Below, piece by piece: positions 1 to 8,947 of a DNA stretch of 64,000 nucleotides. The stretch is taken from assembly GCA_900550955.1 (NCBI GenBank), contig URUF01000007.1, forward strand, positions 20,642-84,641. Reading direction: 5' to 3'. A program made the position numbers and the translations under genes. The notes beneath the pieces are model-generated. The model searched no databases and was not told where the DNA came from. It was given only the letters and a program-made list of their open reading frames with translations. Position 1 is the stretch's first letter. Each line of letters begins with the position of its first letter. The stretch is from an uncultured Eubacteriales bacterium. GTDB lineage: Bacteria; Bacillota; Clostridia; Christensenellales; Aristaeellaceae.

Positions 1-2
1 TG

Positions 3-416
3 CGCGACGCGTGCGAGTACCGCGCCGATTTGGACGGCATGCTGGACGGCGTTTTGCTGGACGCGCCCTGCGCCGGCCTTGGCGTGCTGGCGCAAAAGCC
101 GGATATCAAGCTTAGGCTGAAGCCGGAGGATATCCCAGCCATTGTGGATACGCAAAAACGCCTGCTGGAAACGGTCAGCCGCTATGTGCGCCCGGGCGGC
201 GCGCTGGTGTACAGCACCTGCTCCATCCTGCCGGAGGAAAACGCCTTGCAGGTGCGCGCTTTCCTGCAAAATCATCCCAACTTTGCCGTGGAGCCGCTGC
301 CGCTTAGCTTTCCAGAGGAGCTGCGCAAGCTGCAAACGCCCTACGGCTTGCAGCTGCTGGGCTGCCGCGACGGGGTGGAGGGCTTCTTCATCGCGCGGAT
401 GCGGAGGGTGCGCTGA
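3..416 (+). CDS. rsmB: 16S rRNA (cytosine967-C5)-methyltransferase RsmB, C-terminal part
   Basis: The reading frame is open from the first bases of the window, so only the C-terminal end of the gene is here. It shows two hallmark motifs of the Nol1/Nop2/Sun (RsmB) family: DAPCAGLG, the PC motif with one catalytic Cys, and STCSILPEEN, the TCS motif with the second Cys. The enzyme uses SAM to methylate C967 of 16S rRNA. The TTG in frame at base 30 is internal, not a start. The stop overlaps the rlmN start as ATGA, so the two are translationally coupled. Placement before rlmN-prpC-prkC-rsgA-rpe is the usual Firmicutes order. Confidence 0.92.
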   Translation, partial: RDACEYRADLDGMLDGVLLDAPCAGLGVLAQKPDIKLRLKPEDIPAIVDTQKRLLETVSRYVRPGGALVYSTCSILPEENALQVRAFLQNHPNFAVEPLPLSFPEELRKLQTPYGLQLLGCRDGVEGFFIARMRRVR

Positions 417-1456
417 TGGAGGCAAAGCGCATCCTGCTGGATATGACCTGCGAGGAGCTTCAGGCGTATCTTGGGGAAATGGGCCAGCCCGCCTTTCGCG
501 CCAGGCAGGTGTTTGGGTGGCTGCACAAGGGCGTGCCGTTTGAGGGTATGGGCAACGTGCCCGCGGCGCTGCGTGAGCAGCTTGCCCAAAGCTGCCTGGA
601 TTTGCCCATGGCGCTCCATCAGGCCTTCCCCTCCCAAAAGGACGATACGGTCAAGTTCCTGTTTGCCTGCTGGGACGGCAATCTCATTGAGGGCGTATTG
701 ATGCACTATCATTACGGCTACTCGCTGTGCATCTCCACGCAGGTTGGCTGCAAAATGGGCTGCGCCTTCTGCGCAAGCACATTGGAAGGCTGTGTGCGCA
801 GCCTGAGCGCGGGGGAGATGCTTTCGGAGGTGCTGCTTGCCAACCGCTTTTTGGGAGAACGGGGCAAGGTGGGGCATATCGTGCTCATGGGCAGCGGCGA
901 GCCGCTGGATAATTATGAGCAGACGGTGCGCTTTTTGCGGCTGGTAAACGATGCCGGGGGCCTGAATATCGGCCTGCGCAACGTGTCGCTGTCCACCTGC
1001 GGGCTGGCGCCGCAGATTTTGCGCCTGAAGGACGAGGGCCTGCCCGTGACGCTGAGCATTTCGCTGCACGCGCCAAACGATGCAATACGGCGGCAAATCA
1101 TGCCCGTGGCGCAGCGCTACCCAATGGAAACGCTTATGCAGGCGGTGCGCGCCTATGTGGCGCAAACCGGCCGGCGCGTGGTGTTTGAGTACGCGCTGAT
1201 CGACCGGCTCAACAGCCGCCCGGAACACGCGCGGGAGCTTGCGGGGCTGCTTCGCGGGCTGCAATGCCATGTGAACCTGATCCCGCTGAACCACGTGGAC
1301 GAGCGCAGCCTGGCCCCCGCCTCGCCGCAGGCGGTGCGGGCGTTCCTGGAAACGCTTGAGGGGGAGCATATCTCCGCCACGGTGCGCAGGGAAATGGGTG
1401 CGGATATTGGCGGTGCGTGCGGCCAGCTGCGCAGGCGGCAGCTACACAAGCAGTAA
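416..1456 (+). CDS. rlmN: 23S rRNA (adenine2503-C2)-methyltransferase RlmN
   Basis: Radical SAM enzyme that methylates A2503 of 23S rRNA and A37 of some tRNAs. At 346 residues it has the usual family length. The radical SAM cluster motif is C112-x3-C116-x2-C119 (GCKMGCAFC), and the resolving methyl-carrier Cys is near residue 335 (GGACGQL). The N-terminal RNA-binding part contains the family FxxxQ-type helices. The start overlaps the rsmB stop by one base. No aberrant residues are seen, and the presence of both key cysteine sites argues for RlmN rather than a generic radical SAM protein. Confidence 0.96.
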   Translation: MEAKRILLDMTCEELQAYLGEMGQPAFRARQVFGWLHKGVPFEGMGNVPAALREQLAQSCLDLPMALHQAFPSQKDDTVKFLFACWDGNLIEGVLMHYHYGYSLCISTQVGCKMGCAFCASTLEGCVRSLSAGEMLSEVLLANRFLGERGKVGHIVLMGSGEPLDNYEQTVRFLRLVNDAGGLNIGLRNVSLSTCGLAPQILRLKDEGLPVTLSISLHAPNDAIRRQIMPVAQRYPMETLMQAVRAYVAQTGRRVVFEYALIDRLNSRPEHARELAGLLRGLQCHVNLIPLNHVDERSLAPASPQAVRAFLETLEGEHISATVRREMGADIGGACGQLRRRQLHKQ

Positions 1457-1470
1457 CGGAGGGAGATACG

Positions 1471-2184
1471 ATGCGGATTTGCCAAAGAACCCATCAGGGA
1501 TTGGTTCGCGCCAGCAATCAGGACAGCCTGCTTGTGGACGATGGCGTCTATGGCGTGGCGGACGGTATGGGCGGCCATAAGGGCGGCGAAACGGCCAGTC
1601 GCGTTGCGGTGCAGGTGCTCAAAAACGCGCTGCATGGCAAACGGCCGGATCAGCGCACCCTGGAAATGGGCATCGAGGCAGCCAACCGCCGTATCTTTGA
1701 CATGGCCAAGCATGATAGCGCGTTAAGCGGCATGGGCACCACTGTGACCTTGCTTTGGGAGGATCGCGAGCGCGTGCTGCTGGCCCATGTGGGCGACAGC
1801 CGCGCTTACCGCCTGCGGGACGGCGCGCTTACGCAGATTACGCAGGATCACAGCATCGTGGCGGAGCTTTTGCGCAACAATGTGATTACGGAGGAAATGG
1901 CGCGTAACCATCCCTATCGGAATGTGATTACCCGCGCCGTGGGCGTGGACCCTTCCGTGACGGCGGACGTGCTTTTGGAAAGCAAGCAGCCCGGCGACGT
2001 ATGGCTTATCTGCTCGGATGGACTGTACAACATGGTAAGCGACGGGCAGCTTGAAAGCGTACTGCTGGAAAGCGAGAGCGATGAGGCGGCGGCCGGCCGC
2101 CTGCTGGCCCTGGCGCTGGAGGCCGGGGGAACGGACAACATCTCCTTCATCCTATGCCGTGTCACGGAGGTGGCTGCGCAATGA
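1471..2184 (+). CDS. prpC: PP2C-family Ser/Thr protein phosphatase (PrpC/Stp type)
   Basis: Metal-dependent phosphatase of 237 residues, standard length for Stp/PrpC. Metal-ligand motifs are visible: SNQDS, VADGMGGHKGGE near the N terminus, HVGDSRAY, CSDGLYNMV and GGTDNIS near the C terminus. It is expected to reverse phosphorylation by the kinase encoded immediately downstream, whose start overlaps this stop (ATGA at 2181-2184). The start at 1471 is chosen because a GGAGGGAG site lies 7-10 bases upstream. An upstream in-frame ATG at 1417 lies inside rlmN and has no such site. Confidence 0.95.
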   Translation: MRICQRTHQGLVRASNQDSLLVDDGVYGVADGMGGHKGGETASRVAVQVLKNALHGKRPDQRTLEMGIEAANRRIFDMAKHDSALSGMGTTVTLLWEDRERVLLAHVGDSRAYRLRDGALTQITQDHSIVAELLRNNVITEEMARNHPYRNVITRAVGVDPSVTADVLLESKQPGDVWLICSDGLYNMVSDGQLESVLLESESDEAAAGRLLALALEAGGTDNISFILCRVTEVAAQ

Positions 2185-4091
2185 TGAAGGGCATGGTGTT
2201 TGCCGAAAGGTACAAGCTGGAGGATTTCATTGGCCAGGGCGGCATGTCGCTGGTTTACCGGGCGGTGGACGTGCGCACGGGCCACAGCGTGGCGGTGAAA
2301 ATCCTCAAAAGCGAATACAACAGCGATAAGGAGTTTTTAGAGCGCTTCCAGCGCGAGGCGCAGGCCGCCAGCCTGATGTCCCACCACAATCTGGTGAATT
2401 TGCTCGACGTGGGCGTGGAGGGCGAGTACCGCTACCTGGTATTGGAATATGTGAACGGCAATACGCTTAAGGACGTCATCCGGCAAAAGGGGCGGCTTAA
2501 TTACCAGACCGCCATCCAAATCGCCGTGCGCATTCTTAGCGCCTTGCAGCATGCGCATGATAACGGCATCATCCACCGCGATATCAAGCCGCAAAACGTA
2601 TTGATTCATGCGGATGGGCATGTGAAGGTATCGGATTTTGGCATTGCCCGCATGACCAACGCCTTTACCATCTCCAAGGGCGATACGGTGGTAGGCTCGG
2701 TGCATTATTCATCGCCCGAGCAGGCTACGGGCAGCGTGGTGGAGGCCACCAGCGATATCTATTCCACCGGCGTGGTTATGTATGAAATGCTCACCGGGCG
2801 CGTGCCCTTCGTGGGCGATACGCCGGTTGCGGTGGCCATGCAGCACGTGAAGGACCCGCCGCCGCCCATCACCGATTATGCGCCCGAAACGCCGCCCGCC
2901 GTGGTGGCCGTGGTGATGAAGGCGCTGGAAAAAGACCCCAAAAAGCGTTTTCAAAGCGCGCGGGAAATGGCCGACGCGCTGATGAAGGCCAAGGACGGCC
3001 GGTTGGCCCCTGCCGATGTAACGGGCACGACGGACCGGCGGCCGCCCGTTGGAAAGCCGTCCGTGGCCCAGCGCGTGCGGGAGGTAAGCCCCCGAACGCA
3101 GCAGGAGGCCGGGCGCAGGCTTTCGCAAACCGCGCGGCGCAAGCCTGTGCGCAGGCGGCGCAAGATTGCGCAGATGGCGCTTTCCGCGCTGGCGGCCGCG
3201 GGCGTGCTGGCGCTGCTTACCCTGGGCGTAATACAGGTGTATACCCGTGTAAGCCGCAGCGCCATCGCGCCGGATGTGGTGGGCCTTAGCGTTGGCGACG
3301 CACAGGCCATGGCGCGGCGCGAGGGCCTGAATTGGCAGCAGACCGATATCAACCACGATAGCCTGCCCGCCGGTACAGTGATTTCGCAAATTCCCGAAGC
3401 GAATACGCCAATGGAGAAGGGCGACAGCCTGCTGGCAACGGTAAGCCTGGGGCCTGTAAGCGCCGTTATGCCGGATATGACGGGCCTTAGCTATGAGGAC
3501 GCGGCCTCCAGGCTCAAGGAGCGGGGCTTTGGCAACGTGGTGATCATCAAAACGGTGTCCGCCTCGGCGGAGGGCATGGTGCTGGGGCAAAACCCGCAGC
3601 CGGGCCAAAGCTTTACCATAGGGCAAACCGTGGAGCTGACGGTTTCCGGCGGCAGCACCATGGTGCCGGAGGTAACCGGAATTTACCGCGAGGAAGCGGT
3701 GGCGCGCCTGCACGACAGCGACCTGACCGAGGGCGCCCCCGTGTATGTGGAGGTAACCGGCGAGGATAAGGTGGGCCTGGTGATTAGCCAAAGCCCGGCC
3801 GCGGGCACGATGGCCGTGCTGGACGCGCCCGTAACCCTTACCGTAGGTATTGAAAGCGAGCCGTACCAGGGCGAGCTTGGCCTGAAGCTGCCCGCCGCCG
3901 CGAAGGAGCGCGCCCTGCGCGTGGCGCTGGTGGTGAACGGGCAGGAGCATACCGAGTATGAAGGCGTTGTTGCGGCCGGAAGCGACGCGCCTATGCTGAT
4001 TCCCATCAGCTCCAACGTGGAAGGCAACGTGCTCTGCCGGGTTTATGTGGACGACGTTTTGTATTCAGAGGAAACCATAGCGCTGCGCTAA
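2181..4091 (+). CDS. prkC: PASTA-domain eukaryotic-type Ser/Thr protein kinase PrkC
   Basis: Membrane kinase of 636 residues. The cytosolic kinase domain (about 7-270) has a glycine loop GQGGMS, Lys40, the HRDIKPQN catalytic loop with Asp134 and the DFG Asp152. A basic linker leads to one membrane span (about 331-354). Three extracellular PASTA domains follow, starting near 362, 427 and 493, and then a roughly 75-residue C-terminal module. PASTA domains bind muropeptides, so the kinase links cell-wall state to growth and spore germination in related bacteria. The start at 2181 has GGAGG 10 bases upstream. It is coupled to prpC, forming a kinase-phosphatase pair. Confidence 0.96.
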   Translation: MMKGMVFAERYKLEDFIGQGGMSLVYRAVDVRTGHSVAVKILKSEYNSDKEFLERFQREAQAASLMSHHNLVNLLDVGVEGEYRYLVLEYVNGNTLKDVIRQKGRLNYQTAIQIAVRILSALQHAHDNGIIHRDIKPQNVLIHADGHVKVSDFGIARMTNAFTISKGDTVVGSVHYSSPEQATGSVVEATSDIYSTGVVMYEMLTGRVPFVGDTPVAVAMQHVKDPPPPITDYAPETPPAVVAVVMKALEKDPKKRFQSAREMADALMKAKDGRLAPADVTGTTDRRPPVGKPSVAQRVREVSPRTQQEAGRRLSQTARRKPVRRRRKIAQMALSALAAAGVLALLTLGVIQVYTRVSRSAIAPDVVGLSVGDAQAMARREGLNWQQTDINHDSLPAGTVISQIPEANTPMEKGDSLLATVSLGPVSAVMPDMTGLSYEDAASRLKERGFGNVVIIKTVSASAEGMVLGQNPQPGQSFTIGQTVELTVSGGSTMVPEVTGIYREEAVARLHDSDLTEGAPVYVEVTGEDKVGLVISQSPAAGTMAVLDAPVTLTVGIESEPYQGELGLKLPAAAKERALRVALVVNGQEHTEYEGVVAAGSDAPMLIPISSNVEGNVLCRVYVDDVLYSEETIALR

Positions 4092-4112
4092 GGCGCACAG
4101 GAGGGAATGGGT

Positions 4113-4997
4113 TTGGAAAACGCCGAGGGCGTCATTGTAAAGGGCGTGGGCGGGCTGTATTACGCCAGAAACGCGGACGGCGATATCGCCGTGCTGCGCG
4201 CAAAGGGCAAGTTCCGCAAGCAGCGCGTTACGCCCATGGTGGGCGACCGCATCCGCTACACCCCGGGCGAAGGGGAGGAGCACGGCTGGGTGGAGGAAAT
4301 TCTGCCCCGCGAAAGCGAACTGGTCAGGCCGCCTGTGGCGAATATCCGCCATATTGTGCTGGTATTGGCCCCGCAGCCCGCGCCCGATTATCTGCTCATC
4401 GACACGCTGATTGTAATGGCGCTCAAGCAGGGCATCCGGCCCGCCCTTGTGGTGAACAAGTGCGACCTGGACCCCGCGCTGTTTCAGGGCGTGCGGCGCG
4501 ACTACGGCGGCCTGGGCGCGCCAATTCTTGAAACGAGCGCCCGCACGGGCCAGGGGCTGGACGGCCTGCGCGAGCTGCTGAAAACGGGGATTTGCTGCCT
4601 GGCGGGGCAAAGCGGCGTGGGCAAAAGCACGCTTTTGAGCGCTGCGACCGGCCTTAGCCTGCAAACGGGCGAAATTAGCCGCAAAATCAGCCGGGGCCGC
4701 CATACCACGCGCCATGCGGAGCTGCTGTTCAGCGGCGGGTACAGCGTGCTGGATACCCCGGGCTTCAGCCTTCTGGAGCTATGGGAGGGGCTTGAGCCCA
4801 TCCAGCTGAAGGAATACTACCCCGAATTTGCGCCTTACGAGGGCGAATGCCGCTTCTCGCCCTGCTACCACTTGAGCGAGCCGGGCTGCGCCGTGCTGGA
4901 AGCGGCCAGAACCGGCGACATAAGCCCCGCAAGGCTGGAACGCTATCACCTGCTGCTGAAAAAAGCGCAGGAGGCTTGGAGGAATCGCTATGATTAA
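4113..4997 (+). CDS. rsgA: Ribosome small-subunit biogenesis GTPase RsgA
   Basis: Circularly permuted GTPase that assists late 30S maturation. The order is an OB-fold N terminus, then NKCD (G4), SARTGQGL (G5), GQSGVGKST (G1) and DTPGF (G3), then a zinc module with Cys and His (ECRFSPCYH and PGC). Length is about 294 residues. The likely start is TTG at 4113: AGGAGGG at 4098-4104 is 8 bases before it. The in-frame ATG at 4107 would be only 2 bases from that site. The gene overlaps rpe by 8 bases. Confidence 0.93.
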   Translation: MENAEGVIVKGVGGLYYARNADGDIAVLRAKGKFRKQRVTPMVGDRIRYTPGEGEEHGWVEEILPRESELVRPPVANIRHIVLVLAPQPAPDYLLIDTLIVMALKQGIRPALVVNKCDLDPALFQGVRRDYGGLGAPILETSARTGQGLDGLRELLKTGICCLAGQSGVGKSTLLSAATGLSLQTGEISRKISRGRHTTRHAELLFSGGYSVLDTPGFSLLELWEGLEPIQLKEYYPEFAPYEGECRFSPCYHLSEPGCAVLEAARTGDISPARLERYHLLLKKAQEAWRNRYD

Positions 4998-5622
4998 ACT
5001 GTCGCCCTCGGTATTGGCGGCCGATCCCATGCATTTGGGTCGCGAGGCGCGCATGGCCTGCGAGGCAGGCTGCGACGAGCTGCATTTTGACGTGATGGAC
5101 GGGCATTTTGTGCCCAACCTTACCTTTGGCCCGCATATTCTCAAGGGCATGAGACGCGAGGCGCAAACCGTGTATGATGTGCACCTTATGCTGAGCGACC
5201 CGTTGCCCTTTGTGGACCGCTTTGCGGACGCGGGGGCGGATATCATTACCGTGCATGCGGAGGCGCATGCGTTTGCCGAGTCGCTTAGGCAAATCCGCGC
5301 GCGCGGGCTTAGGGCGGGCGCGTCCCTGCGCCCAGGCACGGGCGTGGAGGCCCTAAAGGAGCAGCTTGGCCTGATTGACCGGGTGCTGCTGATGACGGTG
5401 GAGCCCGGCTTTGGGGGCCAGAAGCTAATGCCGGAGGTGCTTGGCAAGGTGCGCGAATTGCGCGCCCTGGGCTTTCGCGGCGAGGTGGAGGCCGACGGCG
5501 GCATCAAGCCTGAAAACATGCGCCTTTTGACTGATGCGGGCGTTGAGGTGCTGGTGATGGGCACGGCGTTTTTTGGCGCGGAGAATCCTAGGGAGGTAGC
5601 GCGCCTGGTGCATGCAATTTGA
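4990..5622 (+). CDS. rpe: Ribulose-phosphate 3-epimerase
   Basis: TIM-barrel epimerase that interconverts ribulose 5-phosphate and xylulose 5-phosphate in the pentose phosphate pathway. The family signatures are HFDVMDGHFVPN, with the catalytic Asp, VHLM, VEPGFGGQ and EADGGIKPEN. The length of 210 residues is normal. Translation is coupled to rsgA by an 8-base overlap, with GGAGG just upstream of the ATG. In many relatives thiN follows here; it is absent from this window, and a tiny ORF and a helicase come instead. Confidence 0.96.
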   Translation: MIKLSPSVLAADPMHLGREARMACEAGCDELHFDVMDGHFVPNLTFGPHILKGMRREAQTVYDVHLMLSDPLPFVDRFADAGADIITVHAEAHAFAESLRQIRARGLRAGASLRPGTGVEALKEQLGLIDRVLLMTVEPGFGGQKLMPEVLGKVRELRALGFRGEVEADGGIKPENMRLLTDAGVEVLVMGTAFFGAENPREVARLVHAI

Positions 5623-5686
5623 CCCTTACAGGGCATGCTAAAAGCGGCAGGCCGCCTTGGAGCCATGCCCGAAAGGAAGGAAACGC

Positions 5687-5761
5687 ATGAAAAAACGCGC
5701 CCCTTTATTTGTGCCGCCCAAGCCCCAAAAGCGCATGGGACGCGCGCCGGTGCGGCACTAG
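5687..5761 (+). CDS. Candidate 24-residue basic peptide
   Basis: A short frame beginning MKKRAPLFVPPKP and ending with a histidine before TAG. A good ribosome-binding site, GAAAGGAAGG, lies 6-7 bases upstream. The peptide is very basic (Lys, Arg and His) and proline-rich, with no membrane segment. It sits between rpe and the helicase gene with no overlap. I recognise no family. The strong ribosome-binding site supports translation, but at this size a chance ORF cannot be excluded from one sequence. Confidence 0.4.
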   Translation: MKKRAPLFVPPKPQKRMGRAPVRH

Positions 5762-5789
5762 ACAAAAATCAAACGGATAGGATGAAAAG

Positions 5790-7277
5790 ATGCATTTTGA
5801 CGAATTGGAGCTGATGGAGCCGCTTTTGCGTGCCGTAAAGGATTGCGGCTACGAGGAGCCTACCCCCATTCAGCGGGAAACGATTCCGCCCGTTTTGACG
5901 GGCCGCGATGTGCTGGGCTGCGCCCAGACGGGAACAGGGAAAACCGCGGCGTTCGCGCTGCCTATTTTGCAAAGGCTGCATACAAGCCGTAAGCAGCATG
6001 CCGGCAAGCGCACCATCCGCGCCCTTGTGCTTACGCCCACGCGAGAGCTGGCGCTGCAGATTTACGAAAACTTTGAAGGCTACGGCAAAAATCTGCCGCT
6101 GCGCTCCTGTGTTATTTTTGGAGGCGTGGGGCAGCAGCCGCAGGTGGACGCGCTAAAGCGCGGAGTGGATATTTTGGTGGCCACGCCGGGCAGGCTGAAC
6201 GATTTGATTCATCAGGGCTATATTACGCTGGAGCATTTGGAGGTTTTTGTGCTGGACGAGGCCGACCGCATGCTGGATATGGGCTTCATCCACGATGTGA
6301 AAAAGGTGATTGCGCTTTTGCCCAAAAAGCGGCAGACGCTGCTGTTTTCCGCCACCATGCCTGCGGAGGTGGAAAAGCTGGCGCTGAGCATTCTTACCGC
6401 GCCCGTAACGGTGAAGGTGGATCCTGTGTCTAGCACGGTGGACAAGATTGCGCAAAGCCTGTACCTGGTGGATAAGGCCAACAAAAAGCTGCTGCTGGCC
6501 AAGCTGCTTAACGAGCCCGGAGTGGAAAGCGCGCTGGTATTTACCCGTACCAAGCACGGCGCGGACCGGGTTGCGCGCGAGCTGGCGCGCGCAGGCGTGC
6601 AGGCCCGCGCCATCCACGGCGACAAGAGCCAGAACGCGAGGCAGCAGGCCCTTACGGATTTTAAAACGGGCAAGGTGCGCGTGCTGGTGGCCACGGATAT
6701 CGCCGCCCGCGGCATCGATATCGCGGGGCTGTCCCATGTGTTCAATTACGACCTGCCAAACGAGCCGGAGGCCTATGTGCACCGCATCGGCCGCACGGGG
6801 CGCGCGGGTATGGAAGGCATTGCGATCAGCTTTTGCTGCATTGATGAAATGAAGGAGCTCAAGCAGATTGAAAAGCTCATCGGCAAGGAAATCCCGCGCC
6901 GGGAGAGCGAGTGGCCTATGCAGGTGTTTACCGAAACGGTGAAGCAGCCGCGCCAGCCCCGGCCCTCCCGGGAGGAACGCGCCGCCGCCCCCGCCCAGCG
7001 GGCGCGCCGCCAGCAAGCAAAGCAAGCCGCGCCTGCGCCGGCGCGCAAGGCGCCTGAAAGGCCTGGCCAAAGCGCGACGCCTGGGATGAAGGCCACGCCG
7101 CTGGAGCGGCCCGCGCATGCCGCGCCCGCACGTCCCGCCGTTTCGCGGGCCATACCGCGGGAGCAGGCGGAAACGCCCGTGCGAGCGGCGCGTGAGAGTA
7201 CGCATGCCTATGAGGAAATGCTAAGACGAAACCGGCGGCAGCGCCGCCCCCTGGCCACCGGCGGCGACCGCCGCTAA
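5790..7277 (+). CDS. DEAD-box ATP-dependent RNA helicase (RhlE/CshA-like)
   Basis: RNA helicase of 495 residues. The conserved motifs run in order: a Q motif around PTPIQ, AQTGTGKT (I), PTRELA (Ia), TPGR (Ib), DEAD (II), SAT (III), ARGIDI (V) and HRIGRTGR (VI). The helicase core ends near residue 375. A tail of about 120 residues, rich in Arg, Ala, Pro and Gln, follows; it is probably a disordered RNA-binding extension as in RhlE-type proteins. It likely acts in RNA remodelling or decay. GGATG lies close before the ATG. Confidence 0.93.
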   Translation: MHFDELELMEPLLRAVKDCGYEEPTPIQRETIPPVLTGRDVLGCAQTGTGKTAAFALPILQRLHTSRKQHAGKRTIRALVLTPTRELALQIYENFEGYGKNLPLRSCVIFGGVGQQPQVDALKRGVDILVATPGRLNDLIHQGYITLEHLEVFVLDEADRMLDMGFIHDVKKVIALLPKKRQTLLFSATMPAEVEKLALSILTAPVTVKVDPVSSTVDKIAQSLYLVDKANKKLLLAKLLNEPGVESALVFTRTKHGADRVARELARAGVQARAIHGDKSQNARQQALTDFKTGKVRVLVATDIAARGIDIAGLSHVFNYDLPNEPEAYVHRIGRTGRAGMEGIAISFCCIDEMKELKQIEKLIGKEIPRRESEWPMQVFTETVKQPRQPRPSREERAAAPAQRARRQQAKQAAPAPARKAPERPGQSATPGMKATPLERPAHAAPARPAVSRAIPREQAETPVRAARESTHAYEEMLRRNRRQRRPLATGGDRR

Positions 7278-7316
7278 GGCCTTCCGCTTTTTACACATAA
7301 GGAGAAAAAACGCATT

Positions 7317-8714
7317 ATGTCCAAACAAATGACGGCCGAACAAAAGCTGCGCTACATGACGGTTACGCCCCTGCCCAAGCTGGTGTTTTCGCTGGCGGTA
7401 CCAACGATTATCAGCATGCTCATTACCTCGTTTTATAACATGGCCGATACTTATTTTGTGGGCCTGATCGGCTCGGCCAGCGCAAGCGGCGCGATGGGCG
7501 TGGTGTTCCCGCTGATGGCCATTATGCAGGCGGTAGGCTTCATGTTTGGACATGGCTCCGGCAACCACATGTCGCGCGTGCTGGGCGCTGGGGATACGCA
7601 GGATGCGCGGCGCATGGCGGCAACGGGGTTTGTGAGCGCGTTTGCGGCAGGCCTTGTGATTATGGCCGTGGGCCTGCTCGCGGCGGAGCCGCTGGTGTAT
7701 GCCTTGGGCTCCACGGATACCATCGCGCCCTATGCGCAGCAGTATGTGCGTTTGCTCATGCCGGGCGCGCCGTTCCTGGTGGCAAGCCTGGTGCTGAACA
7801 ACCAGCTGCGGTTCCAGGGCAGCGCGTTTTACGCCATGATTGGCATTACTTCCGGCGCGCTAATCAACATCGTGCTGGATCCGCTGCTGATCTTTGGCAT
7901 GAATATGGGCGTAGCGGGGGCGGCGCTGGCCACCAGTTTCAGCCAGATGGTCAGCTTTTTTCTCCTGCTGGCGGGCACGAACCGTGCCGGAAACATTCAG
8001 ATCCGGCTTAGCAACTTTACGCCTACGCGCGAGAACTTTCGCGAAATATTCCGCGGGGGCGTGCCCTCGCTGGCGCGGCAGGGCCTCAACAGCCTGGCTA
8101 CGGTATGCCTGAACCTTGCGGCGGGCGGTTATGGCGACGCGGCCATTGCGGCCATGAGCATTGTTTCCCGCGTGATGATGATGGCGGTGAGCGCGATCAT
8201 CGGCTTTGGGCAGGGCTTCCAGCCCATCTGCGGCTTCAATTACGGCGCCGGGCGCTATGACAGGGTGCGCAAGGCGTTTTGGTTCTGCGTCAAAATTGCC
8301 TTCGGCGTGCTGGTGGCAATCGCCGCGGCGGCGATTGCGCTGGCGCCGCATATCATCAGCCTGTTTTTGGCTGGAAACGAGCAGGTGCAAAGCATCGGCA
8401 CGCTGGCCCTAAGGCTGCAATGCGCGTGCGTGCCGCTGTTTGCATTTACCTGCCTTGCCAATATGCTGCTGCAAACCATGGGCATCGCGGGCCGGGCCAC
8501 GCTGCTGGCTATGGCGCGGCAGGGCCTGTGCTTTATTCCCGCGGTGCTGCTGTTGGAGCGCGCCTTTGGGCTACTGGGCGTGCAGATGGCCCAGCCCGTG
8601 GCGGACGTGTTGGCCTTTTTGATGGCCCTGCCCCTGACGCTGCCTGTTTTGCGCGATTTGCGCACGCGGGAGGAAAAGGCGGATCAGAAGGAAAATATTC
8701 TTGAAAAAGAGTGA
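7317..8714 (+). CDS. MATE family multidrug/cation exporter
   Basis: Polytopic membrane protein of 465 residues with about 12 hydrophobic segments and the two-fold MATE arrangement. The N-terminal signature VPTIISMLITSFYNMADTYF is typical of the DinF/NorM-like MatE superfamily, and the second half repeats the pattern from about residue 240. Members expel cationic drugs or metabolites using Na+ or H+ gradients; the substrate cannot be read from sequence. AAGGAG precedes the ATG. It follows the helicase by 39 bases. Confidence 0.92.
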   Translation: MSKQMTAEQKLRYMTVTPLPKLVFSLAVPTIISMLITSFYNMADTYFVGLIGSASASGAMGVVFPLMAIMQAVGFMFGHGSGNHMSRVLGAGDTQDARRMAATGFVSAFAAGLVIMAVGLLAAEPLVYALGSTDTIAPYAQQYVRLLMPGAPFLVASLVLNNQLRFQGSAFYAMIGITSGALINIVLDPLLIFGMNMGVAGAALATSFSQMVSFFLLLAGTNRAGNIQIRLSNFTPTRENFREIFRGGVPSLARQGLNSLATVCLNLAAGGYGDAAIAAMSIVSRVMMMAVSAIIGFGQGFQPICGFNYGAGRYDRVRKAFWFCVKIAFGVLVAIAAAAIALAPHIISLFLAGNEQVQSIGTLALRLQCACVPLFAFTCLANMLLQTMGIAGRATLLAMARQGLCFIPAVLLLERAFGLLGVQMAQPVADVLAFLMALPLTLPVLRDLRTREEKADQKENILEKE

Positions 8715-8861
8715 ACCTATTGCCATGCTTTTCCGTCTATATAGGGGAAAAGGGAAGGGAGGCCGCCGGCACGTAGGCTGCGCAGGAAGGAGGAGCGTCC
8801 GTACCGCCAGGTGATTCACTGCTTTTCTGGTAATGTTTTCAAATATTACGCAAGTATTACG

Positions 8862-8891
8862 TTGACAGCCTATTTCCTAAAATGGTATAAT
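8862..8891 (+). promoter_or_regulatory. Consensus sigma-A promoter for the DUF3048 gene
   Basis: Perfect -35 TTGACA (8862-8867) and perfect -10 TATAAT (8886-8891) with an 18-base spacer, 56 bases before the start codon. The rest of the 233-base gap after the MATE gene shows nothing else I can support. Confidence 0.85.
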
Positions 8892-8947
8892 CCTTAACAA
8901 TGGAGCTATATGCTTCAAGCCTGTGTGAAACATGAGGAGGTTGAACC

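Noticed and set aside
2709..3950. 413-residue minus-strand open frame opposite prkC
   Set aside because: His/Arg/Gly-rich shadow of the kinase gene; no supporting signals.
8715..8861. Signal recognition particle RNA or riboswitch in the gap after the MATE gene
   Set aside because: GGAAGGAGG-like stretches are present but no conserved helix-loop pattern of either RNA class can be drawn.
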